From assembly GCA_017936785.1 (NCBI GenBank), contig JAGBEV010000015.1:62001-126000 (forward strand): a stretch of 64,000 nucleotides of DNA, in the 5' to 3' direction. This DNA is from Lachnospiraceae bacterium. Its GTDB lineage: Bacteria > Bacillota > Clostridia > Lachnospirales > Lachnospiraceae. The position numbers and the translations under genes are program-made. This document shows, piece by piece, positions 30,137-39,851 of this stretch; positions within the stretch are counted from its first letter, which is position 1, and every line of letters starts with the position of its first letter. The notes under the pieces are model-generated. The model saw only the letters and a list, made by a program, of their open reading frames with translations, searched no databases and was not told the DNA's origin.

Positions 30137-31982
30137 TGAAATATTATTAAAGATCGACAAACCTGCACGTTATATCGGCGGAGAAGTCAATTCTATCATG
30201 AAAGACAGAGAGCGCGTGGATATTCGTTTTGCCATGTGCTTTCCCGACGTTTATGAGATCGGCATGTCCCATCTGGGCATTCAGATCATCTATGACATGT
30301 TAAATCAATTTGAAGATACCTGGTGTGAAAGGGTTTATTCTCCTTGGATGGATCTGGACGAGATCATGCGTAAGGAGCATATCCCTTTATTTGCGCTGGA
30401 ATCCCAGGAACCGGTAAAAAACTTTGATTTTCTCGGCATAACCCTGCAATACGAGATGTGCTATACCAATATCCTGCAGGTTCTGGATTTATCAGGTATT
30501 CCGATTTTTTCCAAGGAACGCTCATGGGATGATCCCATAGTCATAGGCGGCGGACCCTGTTCCTATAATCCGGAGCCCATCGCTCCCTTTTTTGATTTAT
30601 TCTATATGGGAGAGGCAGAAACCCGTTACAGGGAATTATTAGACTTGTATAAGGAATATCGGGATGCCGGAAAGAGCCGCAGGGATTTTCTTATAGAAGC
30701 CGGAAAACTGAAGGGGATTTATGCACCGGGCTTTTATGAAGTGACATACAAAGAGGACGGCACCATTGATGATTTTTACCCAACAGAACCGGATCTTCCC
30801 ACAGAAATCATGAAAGAACTGGAAACGGATCTGAGCAATACCTATTATCCCCAGAAGCCCGTTGTTCCGTTTATAAAAGTAACTCAGGACCGGGTTGTTC
30901 TGGAAATTCAGAGAGGCTGTATCAGAGGCTGCCGTTTTTGTCAGGCAGGGCAATTGTACAGACCTGTCAGGGAACGCTCTCTGGAGTTTTTAAAGGAATA
31001 TGCCCTTGAAATGTTAAAATCCACGGGACATGAAGAAATTTCCCTAAGTTCCCTAAGCTCCAGTGATTTTTCAAAACTGCCGGAGTTTATGGATTATCTC
31101 ATTGAAATATGCAAAGAACGTCATGTAAATATTTCCCTTCCTTCCCTGAGGATCGATGCCTTTTCTCTGGATGTTATGAGCAAGGTCCAGGATGTAAAAA
31201 AGAGCAGCCTGACATTTGCACCTGAAGCGGGAACACAGAGAATGCGCAACGTGATCAATAAGGGATTGACGGAGGAAGTTATTTTAAACGGAGCAAAGCT
31301 TGCCTTTGAAGGCGGCTGGAATAAAGTAAAATTGTATTTTATGCTGGGACTTCCTACGGAAACCCATGAGGATGCCAGAGGAATTGCCCGGTTGAGCAAC
31401 GAAATCGCCAAATTGTATTATGAAACAGTTCCCAAGGAAAAACGAAACGGAAAGGTACAGATCACGGCAAGCACCTCCTTTTTTATACCAAAACCCTTTA
31501 CCCCTTTCCAATGGGCGCCTATGTGCACCAGGGAACAGTTTCTGGACAAGGCTCATACAGTAAAGACCGCCGTTTTGGAACAGCTGAATAAGAAAAGCAT
31601 TAAGTATAACTGGCACGAAGCGGACGTATCCGTTTTGGAAGGCATTTTTGCAAGAGGTGACAGAAAGATCGCCGATGTTATTTATATGGCATATAAAAAA
31701 GGCTGCATTTACGATGCCTGGGGCGAATATTACAAGCATGATGTCTGGGTGGAATGCTTTGACGCCTGTGGTCTGGATATGGATTTTTATACCACAAGGG
31801 AAAGAAGCCTGGATGAAAAATTCCCATGGGATTTCATCAGCTGCGGCGTTACCAAGAACTTTTTAATGAGAGAGTGGCAGCGCGCTTTAAATGAAGAAGT
31901 AACCCCTAACTGCAAAATGGCATGTCAGGGCTGCGGAGCCGCCCGTTTTGGGACAGGCATCTGTTTTGAAGAAAGATTATAA
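30114..31982 (+). CDS. B12-binding-domain radical SAM protein (TIGR03960 type)
   Basis: 622 residues. The N-terminal region (about 15-220) resembles a cobalamin-binding fold (FPDVYEIGMSHLGIQIIYDML). The radical SAM motif CIRGCRFC (Cx3Cx2C) is near residue 265, then LSSLSSSDFSKL. The next gene is its usual partner, the DUF2344 (TIGR03936) protein, and RNase E/G follows, the standard clostridial order upstream of rplU. Reaction unknown; a role in RNA or tRNA modification is often suspected. Confidence 0.92.
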   Translation: MRKLALSDEILLKIDKPARYIGGEVNSIMKDRERVDIRFAMCFPDVYEIGMSHLGIQIIYDMLNQFEDTWCERVYSPWMDLDEIMRKEHIPLFALESQEPVKNFDFLGITLQYEMCYTNILQVLDLSGIPIFSKERSWDDPIVIGGGPCSYNPEPIAPFFDLFYMGEAETRYRELLDLYKEYRDAGKSRRDFLIEAGKLKGIYAPGFYEVTYKEDGTIDDFYPTEPDLPTEIMKELETDLSNTYYPQKPVVPFIKVTQDRVVLEIQRGCIRGCRFCQAGQLYRPVRERSLEFLKEYALEMLKSTGHEEISLSSLSSSDFSKLPEFMDYLIEICKERHVNISLPSLRIDAFSLDVMSKVQDVKKSSLTFAPEAGTQRMRNVINKGLTEEVILNGAKLAFEGGWNKVKLYFMLGLPTETHEDARGIARLSNEIAKLYYETVPKEKRNGKVQITASTSFFIPKPFTPFQWAPMCTREQFLDKAHTVKTAVLEQLNKKSIKYNWHEADVSVLEGIFARGDRKIADVIYMAYKKGCIYDAWGEYYKHDVWVECFDACGLDMDFYTTRERSLDEKFPWDFISCGVTKNFLMREWQRALNEEVTPNCKMACQGCGAARFGTGICFEERL

Positions 31983-32057
31983 AATTGAAGCCAGATAATA
32001 AATGAACAGAAGCTATTTTTGATAAATGCTCAAAACTGGTTCAGATCGGAGATATTT

Positions 32058-32750
32058 ATGAAATATCGAATTAAATTTTCCAAATACAGTTCCATGATTT
32101 TTATCGGTCATCTGGATATGATGCGGTATTTTCAAAAAGCGATCCGCAGAGCGGAAATCCCCATTGCTTATTCTGCAGGATTCAGCCCTCATCAGATCAT
32201 GTCCTTTGCAGCGCCTTTAGGCGTGGGCTTATACAGCAACGGAGAATATCTGGATATTGAACTGACAGAAGAAATGCCTACAGAAGAAATGAAATCCCGG
32301 CTAAATGAAACGATGGTGGAAGGGGTAGATATCCTTTCCGTAAAGGCTTTGCCGGAAGATGCGGGGAATGCCATGGCAAGCGTAGCAGCCGCCGGATATA
32401 CAGTCAGGACCAGACCGGGACATGAACCTTCTTTTAGCTTCGGAGACCGATTTGAAGTATTTATGTCCCAGGAGGAAATCCCTTTTGAAAAAGAAACCAA
32501 GAAAAGTTCAAAGGTATTAAATCTGAAGGAAGGTATTTTCGATTACCGGGCAGGGGATGAGACCATCTATCTTTTGGTGGATGCCAGCAGCAGCGGCAAT
32601 CTGAAGCCGGGAATGGTCATGGAAGCATATTATGGTTTTCTGGGAGAAAAGCCCGGGGAATTTGATTTTATTGTAACAAGGGAAGAAACCTACACAAGAA
32701 ACGGCGAAGGAAAATTTATTCCTTTGGATGATGTGGGAAAGGACATATGA
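32058..32750 (+). CDS. DUF2344 radical SAM-associated protein (TIGR03936 type)
   Basis: 230 residues from ATG 32058 (preceded by GGAGA); the longer open frame from 32019 lacks a ribosome site. Signature KFSKYSSMIFIGHLDMMRYFQKAIRRAEIPIAYSAGFSPHQ. Always found beside or fused to the preceding radical SAM family, so it probably helps in the same reaction. Its stop overlaps the RNase gene start. Confidence 0.9.
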   Translation: MKYRIKFSKYSSMIFIGHLDMMRYFQKAIRRAEIPIAYSAGFSPHQIMSFAAPLGVGLYSNGEYLDIELTEEMPTEEMKSRLNETMVEGVDILSVKALPEDAGNAMASVAAAGYTVRTRPGHEPSFSFGDRFEVFMSQEEIPFEKETKKSSKVLNLKEGIFDYRAGDETIYLLVDASSSGNLKPGMVMEAYYGFLGEKPGEFDFIVTREETYTRNGEGKFIPLDDVGKDI

Positions 32751-33937
32751 TGGAGTCCGTAGATCAAACTGTAATTTTTACAACCATAGAAGAAAAACGG
32801 GGCTTTTTTTCCCTTGTGGATGAAAAACTTCATCTGGCAGCATTCGATACCTGCGACAGCCGGGATATGGATAAAATATTTGTAGGAAAGATCACCAATA
32901 TCTTGCCGAATCTGAAAGCAGCATTTGTAGAATATAAAAAAGGGGTCTGCGGTTTTCTGCCCCTGACAAAAGAAGAACTGGCATCCTATAAATGTGAAAT
33001 GCGTCTGCCCGTACAGGTGGTAAAAGATGCCGTAAAGACCAAAGAAGCGGTGCTTTCTACGGAGCTGTCCCTTACAGGAACTTACTGCATTATTACAAGC
33101 AAACCCGGGGGAATTACCTTTTCTAAAAAGATTCCGGCTCCTTTAAAGGAAGAACTTTCCCTTTTCTGCGCAGACCGGATCGAAAAGGAAATGACCTGCA
33201 TTATCAGGACAAATGCGGCTTCCTTGGAAAAGGAGGATTACCCGCTGCTGAAAGCTGAGATCCTAAAGCTGGAAGAAAAACTTCAAAAACTTTTACAAAA
33301 TGCTTCCGGCAGAACGATTTATTCCCGATTATATGAAGGACCCTCTTTTGTAGAAAAGCAACTGTCTAAAGTCGATTTTAAAAGGGTATCCAAAATCGTT
33401 ACAGATTCCGAAGAAGAGTTTGACCAAATAAGTCAACTGATTCCCTGCAGTCTTTCAGAATACTTAAAATTATATGAGGATGTTTCTTTCCCTTTACCTG
33501 CCTTATATGGCTTAAGGGGAAAGCTTCATGAAGCTGTCAGCAGGACCGTATGGCTGAAATCAGGCGGTTATCTGGTCATTGAGCCTACAGAAGCGCTTAC
33601 GGTCATCGATGTAAACTCCGGCAAAAACCTGAAAAAGATCAGCAAAAGGGAGCTTACTTCCCTGACCAACCGGGAAGCGGCAGAAGCGATTCCCTATATT
33701 CTCACTTCCCGCAATATTACCGGAATCGTCATTATAGATTTTATCAGTACGGATTCCAAAACCGAAGATGTGAAATTATTAAAGCTTCTTCGCAGCCATA
33801 CGGCTATGGACTATGTAAAAACAGATGTTGTGGATATTACCCCTTTGGGACTTGTGGAGATCACAAGGCAGAAGCGGGATATTCCTTTAAAAGATCAGTT
33901 ATGTGAGGTTGGATTATATGAAACTTTTAGGCATTGA
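32750..33937 (+). CDS. rng: Ribonuclease E/G family protein
   Basis: About 395 residues. S1-like segment near the start (FVGKITNILPNLKAAFVEYKKGVCGFLPL), then the catalytic DNase I-like region with VIDVNSGKN and GIVIIDFI, holding the metal-binding aspartates. It ends before the zinc-link CPxC region of long RNase E/G proteins, so it is a short form. Endoribonuclease for rRNA and mRNA processing. Bacillus lacks this enzyme; Clostridia often have it at this place before rplU. Confidence 0.9.
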   Translation: MESVDQTVIFTTIEEKRGFFSLVDEKLHLAAFDTCDSRDMDKIFVGKITNILPNLKAAFVEYKKGVCGFLPLTKEELASYKCEMRLPVQVVKDAVKTKEAVLSTELSLTGTYCIITSKPGGITFSKKIPAPLKEELSLFCADRIEKEMTCIIRTNAASLEKEDYPLLKAEILKLEEKLQKLLQNASGRTIYSRLYEGPSFVEKQLSKVDFKRVSKIVTDSEEEFDQISQLIPCSLSEYLKLYEDVSFPLPALYGLRGKLHEAVSRTVWLKSGGYLVIEPTEALTVIDVNSGKNLKKISKRELTSLTNREAAEAIPYILTSRNITGIVIIDFISTDSKTEDVKLLKLLRSHTAMDYVKTDVVDITPLGLVEITRQKRDIPLKDQLCEVGLYETFRH

Positions 33938-34493
33938 AAAAGTAAGAGACGGTAAATACCTGAAAAATTATGAACTGACATATTTAAATAAGGCTGGCAG
34001 GGAAAAGAAATATGAAATTGTCAGCCGCAGCGAAATTTCCGATACGGAAAGCCTGGGCTCTTCAGTCAGCGGTCTTTCCATTGTGGTCATCTGTCAGGAC
34101 AAATTGCTTTTACTCAGGGAATTTCGCATGGGTATCAACCGTACCATCTATAATCTCTGCGCAGGGCTGTTGGAACCGGGTGAAAGCGTGGAAGAGTGTA
34201 TTGAACGGGAATTATATGAAGAAACAGGTTTAAAATTAAAACGCATTATCGACATTATGCCGCCTTCCTTTGCAGCAGTGGCGATTTCAGATATTCAAAC
34301 AAGAATTGCCATCGTGGAAGCGGAGGGGGAATTTTCGGACCATACTTCCGATAACGAACAGATTCATGCCGCCTTCTATACAAAGGAAGAATGTGCACAG
34401 CTGTTAAAGACAGCGGAATTTTCTTCCAGAAGCCAGATGATCGCTTATTTCTTTACAAAAAATGCCTTTTCGGGGCTTGACAATTGGCAATAG
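33918..34493 (+). CDS. NUDIX hydrolase (ADP-ribose pyrophosphatase-like)
   Basis: 191 residues from ATG 33918, inside the end of the RNase gene and preceded by GAGG. Nudix box AGLLEPGESVEECIERELYEETG at about residues 75-97, similar to ADP-ribose pyrophosphatases. Translationally overlapping with rng by 20 bases. Substrate not proven. Confidence 0.87.
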   Translation: MKLLGIEKVRDGKYLKNYELTYLNKAGREKKYEIVSRSEISDTESLGSSVSGLSIVVICQDKLLLLREFRMGINRTIYNLCAGLLEPGESVEECIERELYEETGLKLKRIIDIMPPSFAAVAISDIQTRIAIVEAEGEFSDHTSDNEQIHAAFYTKEECAQLLKTAEFSSRSQMIAYFFTKNAFSGLDNWQ

Positions 34494-34506
34494 CGCATGC
34501 TATGAT
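34477..34506 (+). promoter_or_regulatory. Promoter of rplU-prp-rpmA
   Basis: TTGACA, 18-base spacer, TATGAT, at the end of the NUDIX gene. About 80 bases of leader follow before the rplU start. Confidence 0.8.
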
Positions 34507-34512
34507 ACTACG

Positions 34513-34577
34513 GTATGCCGCATAACGAGGTAAAAGTGTGTCCTTTTATGACACCACCGCAGTTAGCGAGTAATTAT
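34513..34577 (+). promoter_or_regulatory. Probable L21 leader RNA
   Basis: Leader between the promoter and rplU with paired elements (GGTATGCCGCATAACGAGG; GTGTGTCC...GACACC). Firmicutes rplU operons commonly have an autoregulatory L21 leader here. The assignment rests mainly on position and operon; the Rfam model was not run. Confidence 0.55.
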
Positions 34578-34590
34578 TAGGAGGTGCCTT

Positions 34591-34896
34591 ATGTACGCAA
34601 TTATTGCAACAGGTGGAAAGCAGTACAAAGTTTCCGAGGGCGACATCATCAGAGTTGAAAAATTAGATGCTGAAGCAGGAAGTACTGTTACATTTGACCA
34701 GGTTCTTGCAGTAAGTGATAACGGCTTAAAGGTTGGTTCTGACGTTGCTTCTTCTTCTGTAACAGCAACTGTTATGGATCAGGGCAGAGCAAAAAAAGTT
34801 ATCGTTTACAAGTATAAGAGAAAAACAGGTTATCACAAGAAAAATGGTCATAGACAAGCATACACTCAGGTTAAAATTGAGAAAATTAATGCTTAA
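34591..34896 (+). CDS. rplU: 50S ribosomal protein L21
   Basis: 101 residues. Start [25 protein letters not shown] and end [24 protein letters not shown] are diagnostic of L21. First gene of the conserved L21-Prp-L27 operon, with GGAGGTG before its ATG. Confidence 0.98.
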   Translation: MYAIIATGGKQYKVSEGDIIRVEKLDAEAGSTVTFDQVLAVSDNGLKVGSDVASSSVTATVMDQGRAKKVIVYKYKRKTGYHKKNGHRQAYTQVKIEKINA

Positions 34897-34912
34897 TAGT
34901 CAGGTGGCATAA

Positions 34913-35242
34913 ATGACAGCCATAAAGATGTTGTGCGATAAAGCTTCAAAAGTCATAAAAGGATTTGAAATAAACGGTCATGCAGGATCTGCCGGTTACG
35001 GTAAAGATATTGTATGTGCTTCCGTTTCAGTTCTGGCGATCAATACGCAAAATGCGATCGAACAGTTTTGTGAGGATGAATTTGAACAGTCCTGTAATGA
35101 AAAGGACGGTTCTATGAGATTTCTCATAAAAAAACAGCCGGGACATGATGCAAGCCTGCTTTTAGCAGCTGCTTACTTAGGCTTTGAAGAAATCGCCAAG
35201 GAATATGATGATTTTGTATCAATGGAAATTAAGGAGGTGTAA
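34913..35242 (+). CDS. prp: Ribosomal-processing cysteine protease Prp
   Basis: 109 residues. The [18 protein letters not shown] motif holds the catalytic His (residue 23) and Cys (residue 35). Prp removes the N-terminal extension of L27, which is encoded next and carries the cleavage motif. Essential in Staphylococcus. Lies between rplU and rpmA as usual. Confidence 0.95.
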   Translation: MTAIKMLCDKASKVIKGFEINGHAGSAGYGKDIVCASVSVLAINTQNAIEQFCEDEFEQSCNEKDGSMRFLIKKQPGHDASLLLAAAYLGFEEIAKEYDDFVSMEIKEV

Positions 35243-35247
35243 CACCC

Positions 35248-35532
35248 ATGTTAAAAATGAACCTTCAATTTTTCGCTCATAAAAAAGGTGTAGGTTCTAC
35301 TAAGAACGGTAGAGATTCCGAATCCAAGAGATTAGGTGCGAAAAGAGCTGACGGACAGTTCGTAAAGGCCGGAAATATCTTATACAGACAGCGTGGAACA
35401 AAAATCCATCCCGGTGTTAATGTCGGCAAAGGCGGCGATGATACATTATTCGCTTTGGTTGACGGCGTTTTAAGATTTGAAAGAAAAGGAAGAGATAAAA
35501 AACAGGCTTCCGTTTATCCGGTAGAGGACTAA
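35248..35532 (+). CDS. rpmA: 50S ribosomal protein L27 with cleavable extension
   Basis: 94 residues. Starts [14 protein letters not shown]: the LQFF-AHKKG junction is the Prp cleavage site found in Firmicutes, so mature L27 should begin with Ala. The body [22 protein letters not shown] is typical. AGGAGGTG ribosome site. Confidence 0.98.
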   Translation: MLKMNLQFFAHKKGVGSTKNGRDSESKRLGAKRADGQFVKAGNILYRQRGTKIHPGVNVGKGGDDTLFALVDGVLRFERKGRDKKQASVYPVED

Positions 35533-35546
35533 TTTAAGTTACTTTT

Positions 35547-35599
35547 GGGGCTGTTGCATTGGAAAATATAACATTTTCTGAATGTAACAGCCCCTTTTT
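35547..35599 (+). terminator. Terminator after rpmA
   Basis: A 14-base stem (GGGGCTGTTGCATT / AATGTAACAGCCCC, one mismatch) with a 20-base loop, followed by TTTTT. Ends the rplU-prp-rpmA transcript. Confidence 0.9.
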
Positions 35600-35644
35600 C
35601 ATAAAAGTCCCAGAATTAACACAAACTACTCATGAGGTGAGCAT

Positions 35645-36934
35645 ATGTTTGCAGATCGTGCAAAAATTTATGTAAGAAGCGGCAAGGGCGGCGACGGACA
35701 CGTTTCATTCCGCCGGGAAAAATACGTGCCAAACGGCGGTCCCGACGGCGGCGACGGCGGCAACGGCGGAAGCGTTATTTTTGAAGTCGATGAAGGATTA
35801 AATACCTTAACCGATTTTCGTCATATCAGAAAATACTGTGCAAAGGACGGCGAGCCGGGCGGCAAGAGAAACTGCCGGGGCAAAAATGGGGAAGATATCA
35901 TTATCAAGGTCCCTGAAGGCACAGTTTTAAAAGAAGAGGAAAGCGGGCGCGTCATTGCAGATATGTCGGGCGACAACCGCAGAATGGTCCTGCTGACCGG
36001 AGGAAGAGGCGGCAACGGCAACCAGCATTATGCCACAAGTACCATGCAGGCTCCTAAATATGCCCAGCCGGGACAGCCCTCCAAGGAACTGAATATTTTA
36101 ATGGAATTAAAATGTATTGCTGATGTAGGGCTTGTAGGCTTTCCCAATGTGGGCAAATCCACCCTGTTAAGCAGAGTGACCAACGCCAGACCCAAGATTG
36201 CAAACTATCATTTTACCACCTTAAATCCCCACCTGGGCGTGGTGGATATGGAAGACGGCGGCTTTGTCATTGCGGATATTCCCGGACTGATTGAAGGCGC
36301 TTCCGAAGGCATCGGATTAGGACATGAGTTTTTGAGGCATATCGAGAGAACCCGTGTCATTATCCATATGGTGGATGTGGCAGGAACTGAGGGCAGAGAT
36401 CCCATTGAAGATATTTATACCATCAATAAAGAGCTTGCTGCATATAATGAGGAAATCGCTGCAAGACCCCAGGTCATCGCAGCAAATAAGATCGATGCCA
36501 TTTATGAGGACGTGGAAAATGACCCTGTAAAGCGTTTGAAGGACGAATTTGAGGCAAAAGGCATTCAGGTGTTCCCTATTTCGGCGGTCAGCGGAAAAGG
36601 CTTAAATGAGCTTTTATTTGCGGTAAAAGCCATGTTGAATGAAATCAACGAACCGCCGGTGGTATTCCAGCCTGAATATGTTCCCGATGAAATGCTGGCA
36701 TATTCTAATGAACCATTCTCCGTAACCTACGACGAAGAAGAGAATGAATATGTAGTAGAAGGTCCCAGAATCGAAAGAATGCTGGGCTATACCAACTTAG
36801 ACAGCGAGAAAGGCTTTGTATTCTTCCAGAAGTTCTTAAAGGAAAATGAAATCCTGGACCAGTTAGAAGAGCTTGGTATCAAGGAAGGCGATACCGTCCG
36901 CATGTATGGATTGAAATTCGATTATTATAAATAA
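35645..36934 (+). CDS. obgE: GTPase Obg/CgtA
   Basis: 429 residues. Gly-rich Obg fold at residues 1-158 (RSGKGGDGHVSFRREKYVPNGGPDGGDGG), G domain with GFPNVGKST, DIPGLIEGASEG, NKID and ISAVSGKG, and a C-terminal OCT domain. Ribosome assembly and stress GTPase. Follows the L27 operon as in most Firmicutes. Confidence 0.98.
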   Translation: MFADRAKIYVRSGKGGDGHVSFRREKYVPNGGPDGGDGGNGGSVIFEVDEGLNTLTDFRHIRKYCAKDGEPGGKRNCRGKNGEDIIIKVPEGTVLKEEESGRVIADMSGDNRRMVLLTGGRGGNGNQHYATSTMQAPKYAQPGQPSKELNILMELKCIADVGLVGFPNVGKSTLLSRVTNARPKIANYHFTTLNPHLGVVDMEDGGFVIADIPGLIEGASEGIGLGHEFLRHIERTRVIIHMVDVAGTEGRDPIEDIYTINKELAAYNEEIAARPQVIAANKIDAIYEDVENDPVKRLKDEFEAKGIQVFPISAVSGKGLNELLFAVKAMLNEINEPPVVFQPEYVPDEMLAYSNEPFSVTYDEEENEYVVEGPRIERMLGYTNLDSEKGFVFFQKFLKENEILDQLEELGIKEGDTVRMYGLKFDYYK

Positions 36935-37010
36935 AGATACATTACACCAGAATAAATGTAAAACGAATGCCGCGTATAAAAGCACACAGCTGCGGCAGAT
37001 GGAGAGGAAT

Positions 37011-37301
37011 ATGACAAGTAAACAACGGGCTTATTTAAAAGGTCTTGCAATGAATATAGAACCAATCTTTCAGATCGGTAAATCCAGCCTGACACCGGAA
37101 GTCACAGAGGCTGTCAGCGAGGCATTTAACACAAGGGAACTGATCAAGATCGCCGTATTAAAAAACTGTATGGATGATCCCAAGGCAATTGCCCAGGCTC
37201 TTGCAGAAAGAACCAGGTCTCAGGTGGTTCAGGTGATCGGTAAGAAAATTGTTCTTTATAAAGAGAGCAAAGATCATAAGAAAATCGAGCTTCCCAAATA
37301 A
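37011..37301 (+). CDS. yhbY: YhbY-family (CRM domain) ribosome assembly protein
   Basis: 96 residues from ATG 37011; the upstream ATG at 36999 lies before the GGAG ribosome site. Signature MTSKQRAYLKGLAMNIEPIFQIGKSSLT and the GXXG-type RNA-binding loop (VQVIGKKIVLYK). Binds pre-50S particles. Order obg-yhbY-nadD-yqeK-rsfS is the conserved Firmicutes cluster. Confidence 0.93.
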   Translation: MTSKQRAYLKGLAMNIEPIFQIGKSSLTPEVTEAVSEAFNTRELIKIAVLKNCMDDPKAIAQALAERTRSQVVQVIGKKIVLYKESKDHKKIELPK

Positions 37302-37369
37302 TCAAACAACAGATAAAAAAATATTTTTTGCAACAATTTCCATTTATTGTTTATGCAGACGGAGGGATT

Positions 37370-37975
37370 ATGTCCAAAATCGGTATTATGGGCGGAACTT
37401 ATGACCCGATCCACCTGGGGCACATGCAGTTGGCAGAACAGGCGTTGACAGAACAAAAACTGGATAAAATCATATTTGTTCCCAACCATGTTCCATGGAT
37501 GAAAAAGGAAAGGCATATTACAGAAGAAAACCATCGTTTGGAAATGGTCCGCCTTGCTATTGAAGATCACCCGGATTATGAATTATCTCTGGTGGAAGTC
37601 GAAGCCGGTGGAGATTCCTATACTTATCAGACACTTGAAACTTTAAAAAAACAATATCCGGAAGATGTATTTTATCTTATTTTGGGAGCAGATTCTTTAT
37701 TGTCCATAGAAAAATGGGTTCATCCGGAGAAGATCATGGAAAATGCCGTTATCCTGGCTGCAGTAAGGGATGACTGTGACAAGGATATGCTGACAAAACA
37801 AGCGCACTATCTGACCGATAAATATCACGGTCAGATCTGCCTTCTTGATATGCCTCCCATGGATATTTCCTCTACAAAGATCAGGAATGAATTTTATGAC
37901 AATTCCGGAATTCCTAAAATGCTTCCGGAAAAAGTTGCAGAATATATCAGACAAAATCATTTATATTGTTCTTAA
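37370..37975 (+). CDS. nadD: Nicotinate-nucleotide adenylyltransferase
   Basis: 201 residues from ATG 37370 (GGAGGG upstream). Motifs GIMGGTYDPIHLGHMQLAE (HxGH) and ISSTKIRNEF. Makes deamido-NAD from nicotinate mononucleotide and ATP. Confidence 0.96.
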   Translation: MSKIGIMGGTYDPIHLGHMQLAEQALTEQKLDKIIFVPNHVPWMKKERHITEENHRLEMVRLAIEDHPDYELSLVEVEAGGDSYTYQTLETLKKQYPEDVFYLILGADSLLSIEKWVHPEKIMENAVILAAVRDDCDKDMLTKQAHYLTDKYHGQICLLDMPPMDISSTKIRNEFYDNSGIPKMLPEKVAEYIRQNHLYCS

Positions 37976-37997
37976 CCGATTATATGGAGGAAAAACC

Positions 37998-38597
37998 TTG
38001 GAGAATTTTAATACAGAAGATGACTATTTAAAGTCCCTTGAAAAAAAACTTTCCAAAGAATTGGACAAGAAACGCTTTGCCCATACCATAGGAGTTGCAT
38101 ATACTGCTGCAAATCTTGCCATGGCTCATGGAGATGATATTTATGACGCTTACTTAGCAGGATTGCTTCATGATAACGCAAAATGTATTTCTTCTTCGGA
38201 AAAGCGCAGATTGTGTAAAAAATATAATGTCAGTTTAAACGAAGCAGAAGAAAAAAATCCTGATCTGCTCCATGCAAAGCTCGGTGCCGTGCTTGCAAAA
38301 GAAATATATGGTGTGGAAGACAATTTTATTATAAATGCGGTCAGATATCATACTACAGGCAGACCGGGAATGACAGAGCTGGAGAAAATCATTTACATTG
38401 CTGATTATATTGAACCAAATCGAAAAATACTTCCTGACATGTCCAAAATCCGCAAAGCGGCATTTAGAGATCTGAATGAAGCAATGGTTTTGATCTTGCA
38501 GAATACACTGGGATATCTGACGGATAAAAAGGCTTCCATAGACCAGCTGACACAGGAAACTTATGACTATTACAAAAACATCGCAGGAAATCATTGA
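37998..38597 (+). CDS. yqeK: HD-domain hydrolase YqeK (symmetrical Ap4A hydrolase)
   Basis: 199 residues starting at TTG 37998, seven bases after GGAGG; the longer frame upstream overlaps nadD without a ribosome site. HD motif AGLLHDNAK, RYHTTGRPGM and IADYIEPNR. YqeK-type enzymes hydrolyse diadenosine tetraphosphate. Confidence 0.92.
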   Translation: MENFNTEDDYLKSLEKKLSKELDKKRFAHTIGVAYTAANLAMAHGDDIYDAYLAGLLHDNAKCISSSEKRRLCKKYNVSLNEAEEKNPDLLHAKLGAVLAKEIYGVEDNFIINAVRYHTTGRPGMTELEKIIYIADYIEPNRKILPDMSKIRKAAFRDLNEAMVLILQNTLGYLTDKKASIDQLTQETYDYYKNIAGNH

Positions 38598-38665
38598 TTT
38601 TATAAAATTCCCTTTAGGACTTATTTCAGTTAAACAATCAATCACAAAGAACAGAAGGAGATATT

Positions 38666-39025
38666 ATGAGCACTCAATTGACATCAAAAGAAATTGCCCT
38701 TGCTGCAATCGAAGCATTGGAAGATAAAAAGGGCGAAGATATAAAAATAATCGATATCAGTGAGGTTTCCACCCTTGCAGATTACTTTATTATCGCTTCC
38801 GGAAACAATCGCAATCAGGTCCAGGCATTATGTGATAATGTGGAAGAAAAACTTGGAAGAATGGGCGTTGAACAAAAACAGTGTGAAGGCTATGATAACG
38901 GCAACTGGATACTGGTGGATTACCGTGATATTGTCGTTCATATTTTTGATAAAGAAAACCGTTTATTCTATGATCTGGAAAGGATCTGGCGAGACGGAAA
39001 ATTCGTAGAAAAGGATCAATTATAA
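38666..39025 (+). CDS. rsfS: Ribosome silencing factor RsfS
   Basis: 119 residues. DITEVSTLADYFIIASG-type motif (here DISEVSTLADYFIIASGNNRNQVQAL) and DYRDIVVHIFD. Binds L14 and blocks subunit joining in starvation. AAGGAG ribosome site. Confidence 0.96.
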   Translation: MSTQLTSKEIALAAIEALEDKKGEDIKIIDISEVSTLADYFIIASGNNRNQVQALCDNVEEKLGRMGVEQKQCEGYDNGNWILVDYRDIVVHIFDKENRLFYDLERIWRDGKFVEKDQL

Positions 39026-39028
39026 TTG

Positions 39029-39076
39029 AAAAAGGATGTTGTTCATGTATTGAAAAAACAGAACAACATCCTTTTT
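39029..39076. terminator. Bidirectional terminator between rsfS and lexA
   Basis: Perfect 16-base inverted repeat, 39029-39044 with 39061-39076, with A5 and T5 ends. Serves the convergent rsfS and lexA genes. Confidence 0.92.
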
Positions 39077-39078
39077 GT

Positions 39079-39696
39079 TTAGTGGCATAAACGGAAGACT
39101 CCGAATACCTTTCCCAAGATTGCACATTCCTGTACAATGATCGGCTCCATGGTATCATTTTCCGGCTGGAGACGAATATAGCCATTTTCTTTGTAAAATG
39201 TTTTAACTGTAGCAGAATCTTCCACCAAAGCTACAACAATATCACCGTTTCTTGCAGTATTACACTGCTGAACAAAGATCTGATCACCATCAAAAATACC
39301 CACATTGATCATACTGTCCCCTTTAACACGAAGCACAAAAGTTTCACCGGCAGGAACAATATCTGCAGGAACAGGAAAATACCCTTCAATATTCTGCTGG
39401 GCAAAAATCGGCTGACCTGCAGCAACAGTACCGATAATCGGTATGCTTGTCATTTCCCTTCTGACCATCTGAAAACTGTCATCTACGATCTCAATAGCTC
39501 TGGGCTTTGTGGGATCACGGCGGATATAGCCGTTTTTCTCAAGAGTTTCCAAATGAGAATGAACGGAAGAAGTGGATTTTAAATGTACTGCTTCACAAAT
39601 CTCACGGACTGCCGGTGGATATCCCTTTTTTAATATTTCATCCTTAATAAATTCCAAAATCTGTTGTTGTTTTGCAGAAATTTTTCCTTGAGCCAT
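39079..39696 (-). CDS. lexA: SOS repressor LexA
   Basis: 205 residues. N-terminal winged helix-turn-helix ([32 protein letters not shown]), Ala-Gly self-cleavage site in GTVAAGQPI, and catalytic Ser ([10 protein letters not shown]) and Lys (ATVKTFY). Represses DNA-damage genes. The intergenic region holds several LexA boxes, including one overlapping the promoter of the divergent yneA-like gene. Confidence 0.97.
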   Translation of the reverse strand: MAQGKISAKQQQILEFIKDEILKKGYPPAVREICEAVHLKSTSSVHSHLETLEKNGYIRRDPTKPRAIEIVDDSFQMVRREMTSIPIIGTVAAGQPIFAQQNIEGYFPVPADIVPAGETFVLRVKGDSMINVGIFDGDQIFVQQCNTARNGDIVVALVEDSATVKTFYKENGYIRLQPENDTMEPIIVQECAILGKVFGVFRLCH

Positions 39697-39812
39697 ATAG
39701 AACCCCCTTATAAATATTGAACAACTTAATAAACTGTACATTTCATAAAAAAATCAGAAATAAATAATGTCATAGATATAGTAAAGAACCTTTATCTGTA
39801 TGAACTATATCT

Positions 39813-39841
39813 AGTATAACACCACTTTCCCAAAAAAGCAA
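39813..39841 (-). promoter_or_regulatory. lexA promoter
   Basis: On the - strand: TTGCTT, 17-base spacer, TATACT, about 115 bases upstream of the LexA start. Confidence 0.7.
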
Positions 39842-39851
39842 ACATATATTC